A stretch of 8,021 nucleotides of DNA from Campylobacterota bacterium (GTDB lineage: Bacteria > Campylobacterota > Campylobacteria > Campylobacterales > Sulfurimonadaceae): NCBI GenBank assembly GCA_013153755.1, contig JAADDU010000121.1, positions 1 to 8,021 of the forward strand. The letters run 5' to 3'. A program made the position numbers and the translations under genes. Positions 6,329 to 8,021 of the stretch are shown here, piece after piece. Below the pieces are notes generated by a model that worked only from the letters and a program-made list of their open reading frames with translations, searched no databases and was not told the origin of the DNA. Position 1 is the first letter of the stretch. Every line of letters begins with the position of its first letter.

Positions 6329-7135
6329 ATGTATAAAATATTAACGGCATTATTGATTATTTCATATACTTTTTTATTGGCTAATGATTTTGATATGGAC
6401 GGGGTAGAAGATGTAAAAGATAGTTGTCCAAATACACCGATGAGTGATTTAGTGGATATAAATGGTTGTACTATAAAAAGTTTAGTATCTCCACACCATT
6501 TTGATATTATATTTGGATTAAATTATACTCAAACAGATTATGAAAGTCTTGGAAATTCGGACACATTTGATGGAAGTTTACAGGTTGATTATTATTATAA
6601 AGATTTTTCCATTCAAGCTAGTACATCTTATTATTCTTCTTCAAGTGATTTATACAGTGATAGTGGTATAGCAGATTCATTTATTGGTGCTTATTATAAG
6701 ATATATCCTTTAAATGATTTAAGTGTTCTCTTTGGTGGAGGATTGATTCTTCCTACAAATGACTCATCTATAGATAATAACAATGTAGACTACACAGCAT
6801 CATTAAATCTTAGCTATATGCTAGAAAAAGTAAATATTTTTGGTGGATATAGCTACACAATCATAAATGACGATGATACTATTGATGTAAAGTATCAAGA
6901 CACAAACTCTTATAGTTTAGGAGTTGGTTTTTATCCAACACAAGAACTATATCTTAGTGGTTCATTTAATTCAAGCAGTAGTATATATAAAAATGTAGAT
7001 GATATAAACACTTTATCGGTTTATGCTTTTTATACGATAAACACAAATTGGTTCACAAATTTTAGTTACGCTTATGGGTTAAGTGATAGTGCAAGTGATA
7101 ATTATCTTTCTCTAAAACTTGGTTATTATTTTTAA
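6329..7135 (+). CDS. Outer-membrane beta-barrel protein with N-terminal type-3 thrombospondin-like repeat
   Basis: A 268-residue probable outer-membrane protein. A signal peptide (about residues 1-18, ending FLLA) is followed by a short calcium-binding type-3 repeat, DFDMDGVEDVKDSCPNTP, with a second Cys in DINGC (Cys 33 and Cys 47 may pair). From about residue 56 to the end, alternating aromatic/polar segments resemble about 12 amphipathic strands separated by Asp/Ser/Asn-rich turns, and the protein ends in LKLGYYF; a terminal Phe is typical for barrels inserted by the BAM machinery. In OmpA-like proteins type-3 repeats usually sit between a barrel and a peptidoglycan-binding domain; here the repeat precedes the barrel and no OmpA C-terminal domain is present. 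A strong Shine-Dalgarno (TAGGAGG, 6318-6324) lies 4 bases before ATG. It is very likely co-transcribed with the secreted protein gene. Cargo or function unknown. Confidence 0.8.
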   Translation: MYKILTALLIISYTFLLANDFDMDGVEDVKDSCPNTPMSDLVDINGCTIKSLVSPHHFDIIFGLNYTQTDYESLGNSDTFDGSLQVDYYYKDFSIQASTSYYSSSSDLYSDSGIADSFIGAYYKIYPLNDLSVLFGGGLILPTNDSSIDNNNVDYTASLNLSYMLEKVNIFGGYSYTIINDDDTIDVKYQDTNSYSLGVGFYPTQELYLSGSFNSSSSIYKNVDDINTLSVYAFYTINTNWFTNFSYAYGLSDSASDNYLSLKLGYYF

Positions 7136-7158
7136 AAGTAACTAGTCTTTATTTTACC

Positions 7159-7199
7159 AAAGCTCTTAAATATTTTTTAAGAGCTTTATGATATTTTTT
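7159..7199 (+). terminator. Intrinsic terminator after the outer-membrane protein gene
   Basis: A 12-bp perfect stem (arms 7159-7170 and 7176-7187, left arm AAAGCTCTTAAA) with a 5-nt loop is followed by a T-rich run ending in TTTTTT at 7194-7199. It lies 23 bases after the stop codon and should end the transcript covering the secreted and outer-membrane protein genes. Confidence 0.8.
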
Positions 7200-7362
7200 G
7201 TTATGATAAGTAAAATTTTAACATTTAATAATATCTTCTTAACTTTATATAATATATAAAAATATATGGCTATAAATATCCATATATTTATTTTAATTTA
7301 GTAAAAAAACTCACTAGCTTATCACTAATAATAGATATAATTTTTAAAACTTTTATTATGGG
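7200..7362. other. AT-rich non-coding stretch with palindromes
   Basis: No supportable gene on either strand. It contains a 17-bp A/T palindrome (7244-7260, arms TTTATATA and TATATAAA around one A), then an inverted repeat with arms AAATATATGG (7260-7269) and CCATATATTT (7280-7289) and a 10-nt loop followed by a T-rich run. It ends in the promoter of the next gene. The second inverted repeat could be a weak backup terminator, but A/T content this high makes chance palindromes common. Confidence 0.4.
7310..7341 (+). promoter_or_regulatory. Promoter with 11-bp-period direct repeat before the GAF kinase gene
   Basis: TCACTA occurs twice (7311-7316 and 7322-7327), 11 bp apart, upstream of a perfect -10 TATAAT at 7336-7341. 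Measured from the -10, the repeats occupy nearly the same positions as the CTAACA repeats before the response regulator gene. Read as CTCAC-N6-ATCAC it also resembles the TTCAC-N6-TTCAC box that I recall for DccR in Campylobacter jejuni. Transcription would start near 7347-7349, leaving a leader of about 15 nt. Confidence 0.5.
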
Positions 7363-8021
7363 ATGGAAAACTTATTGGAAAATTTAAATGTTACTCAACT
7401 AACAAAAAAGCTAGAAGAGGTATCACAAGATATTAATTTAGCTACAACAAATGAAGAGATTAATAGAATCATTGAAGATCTTGTTACAAAATCGTTAGAT
7501 GCAGAATTTTCATCAATATGGTTTTATGATAGAGAAAATTTTATTTTAACAAGAGCAAGAGAAACAAACCATAGAAAAGATCTCCTTTTAAATCATAAAA
7601 AAGGGATAATATATAAATGTTTTATGACAAAAGAGAGTAGTCTATATAATTATTTAGCAAGTGATAAAGACTATGTTGCATCTATAGATAATCCTGATAA
7701 TATAAAAATAAAATCAAAAGTCATGCTTCCTCTTCTAGAAGAAAATGGCAATCTTATAGGTATAGTCACAGCATATAATTCTATTAGGAAAAATAAAAAG
7801 TTTTCAAAAAATGATGTAGAAATTTTAAAAGCATTATCTCCATATATTATAAATGCTATATATAAAATGCATAATCCAAAAAAAGTAAAAGAACCAGAGG
7901 TTAAAGTTGTTGAAGAGATTAAAAGGGTTAAAAATTCTCAAGAAGTTGTTGAGAAATCTGATGAAACTTTAACTTTTGTTGCGAATTTTGTACATGATAT
8001 TAGAACGCCAGCAAATACTCT
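7363..8021 (+). CDS. GAF-domain sensor histidine kinase (3' partial)
   Basis: Start of a soluble sensor kinase, open to the window edge; 219 complete codons are visible. ATG 7363 is the first start after an in-frame TAA at 7345 and gives MENLLENLNV. No good Shine-Dalgarno is visible, and TTG 7375 is a weaker alternative. Residues 20-168 fit a GAF domain (SIWFYDRENF, KVMLPLLEENGNLIGIVTAYN, FSKNDVEILKALSPYI). A charged linker rich in Lys, Glu and Val follows (about 172-203), then an H-box, FVHDIRTPANTL, with the probable phospho-acceptor His 211. This H-box form (HDIRTPA) is familiar from Campylobacterota kinases, some of them hybrids. No signal peptide or membrane helix is seen in the visible part, so the sensor is probably cytoplasmic. 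The ATPase domain and any receiver lie outside the window. It has its own promoter and sits behind the terminator of the preceding unit. Confidence 0.85.
   Translation, partial: MENLLENLNVTQLTKKLEEVSQDINLATTNEEINRIIEDLVTKSLDAEFSSIWFYDRENFILTRARETNHRKDLLLNHKKGIIYKCFMTKESSLYNYLASDKDYVASIDNPDNIKIKSKVMLPLLEENGNLIGIVTAYNSIRKNKKFSKNDVEILKALSPYIINAIYKMHNPKKVKEPEVKVVEEIKRVKNSQEVVEKSDETLTFVANFVHDIRTPANT

Noticed and set aside
7358..7387. ATG 7358 as the start of the GAF kinase
   Set aside because: This frame reaches a TAA after nine codons; the long open frame is the one beginning at ATG 7363.
1..8021. CRISPR array, tRNA, rRNA, insertion sequence or phage genes
   Set aside because: No regularly spaced long repeats, cloverleaf-like segments, transposase motifs or terminal inverted repeats were seen; the genes have uniform orientation and similar base composition.

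Overview
The window is AT-rich, densely packed DNA with every supported gene on the + strand. It most likely comes from a member of the Campylobacterota (Epsilonproteobacteria), in the Sulfurimonas/Arcobacter range. Support for this is the very A/T-biased codon use, short or overlapping gene junctions, TATAAT -10 boxes without a clear -35, small response regulators, and a kinase whose H-box reads HDIRTPA. Genus and species cannot be fixed from the sequence alone.

Layout. (1) Bases 2-2112 hold a two-component system: a 5'-truncated membrane kinase with a 7TMR-DISM seven-helix region and a HisKA_2 transmitter, overlapping by 4 bp with a receiver plus winged-helix regulator. (2) Bases 2117-4018 hold a two-gene unit with its own extended -10 promoter: an aldehyde dehydrogenase, then a DUF523/TudS-like cysteine protein. 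(3) Bases 4013-4162 are a short intergenic stretch with a hairpin, a possible 27-codon ORF and a promoter carrying a direct repeat of 11-bp period. (4) Bases 4163-5843 hold a second two-component system, an OmpR-type regulator and a small two-helix sensor kinase, overlapping by 8 bp. (5) Bases 5886-7135 encode a secreted Gln/Met-rich small protein and an outer-membrane beta-barrel protein, followed by a strong intrinsic terminator. (6) Bases 7200-7362 are non-coding and AT-rich, and contain another promoter with an 11-bp-period direct repeat. (7) Bases 7363-8021 are the start of a third kinase (GAF domain, then H-box), cut by the window edge.

How the parts may work together. The second regulator/kinase pair looks like an envelope-sensing system whose nearest targets are its own promoter and the adjacent envelope genes. 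Three promoters (before the regulator, before the secreted protein, before the GAF kinase) have an 11-bp-period direct repeat at nearly the same distance from the -10 box. This is the geometry expected for an OmpR-family activator that replaces -35 contacts. The architecture resembles the Campylobacter jejuni DccRS system, recalled from memory and not checked here. The regulator start codon falls at or next to the predicted transcription start, so its mRNA may be leaderless. Most of the window is otherwise ordinary; the most testable novelty is this possible local regulon.
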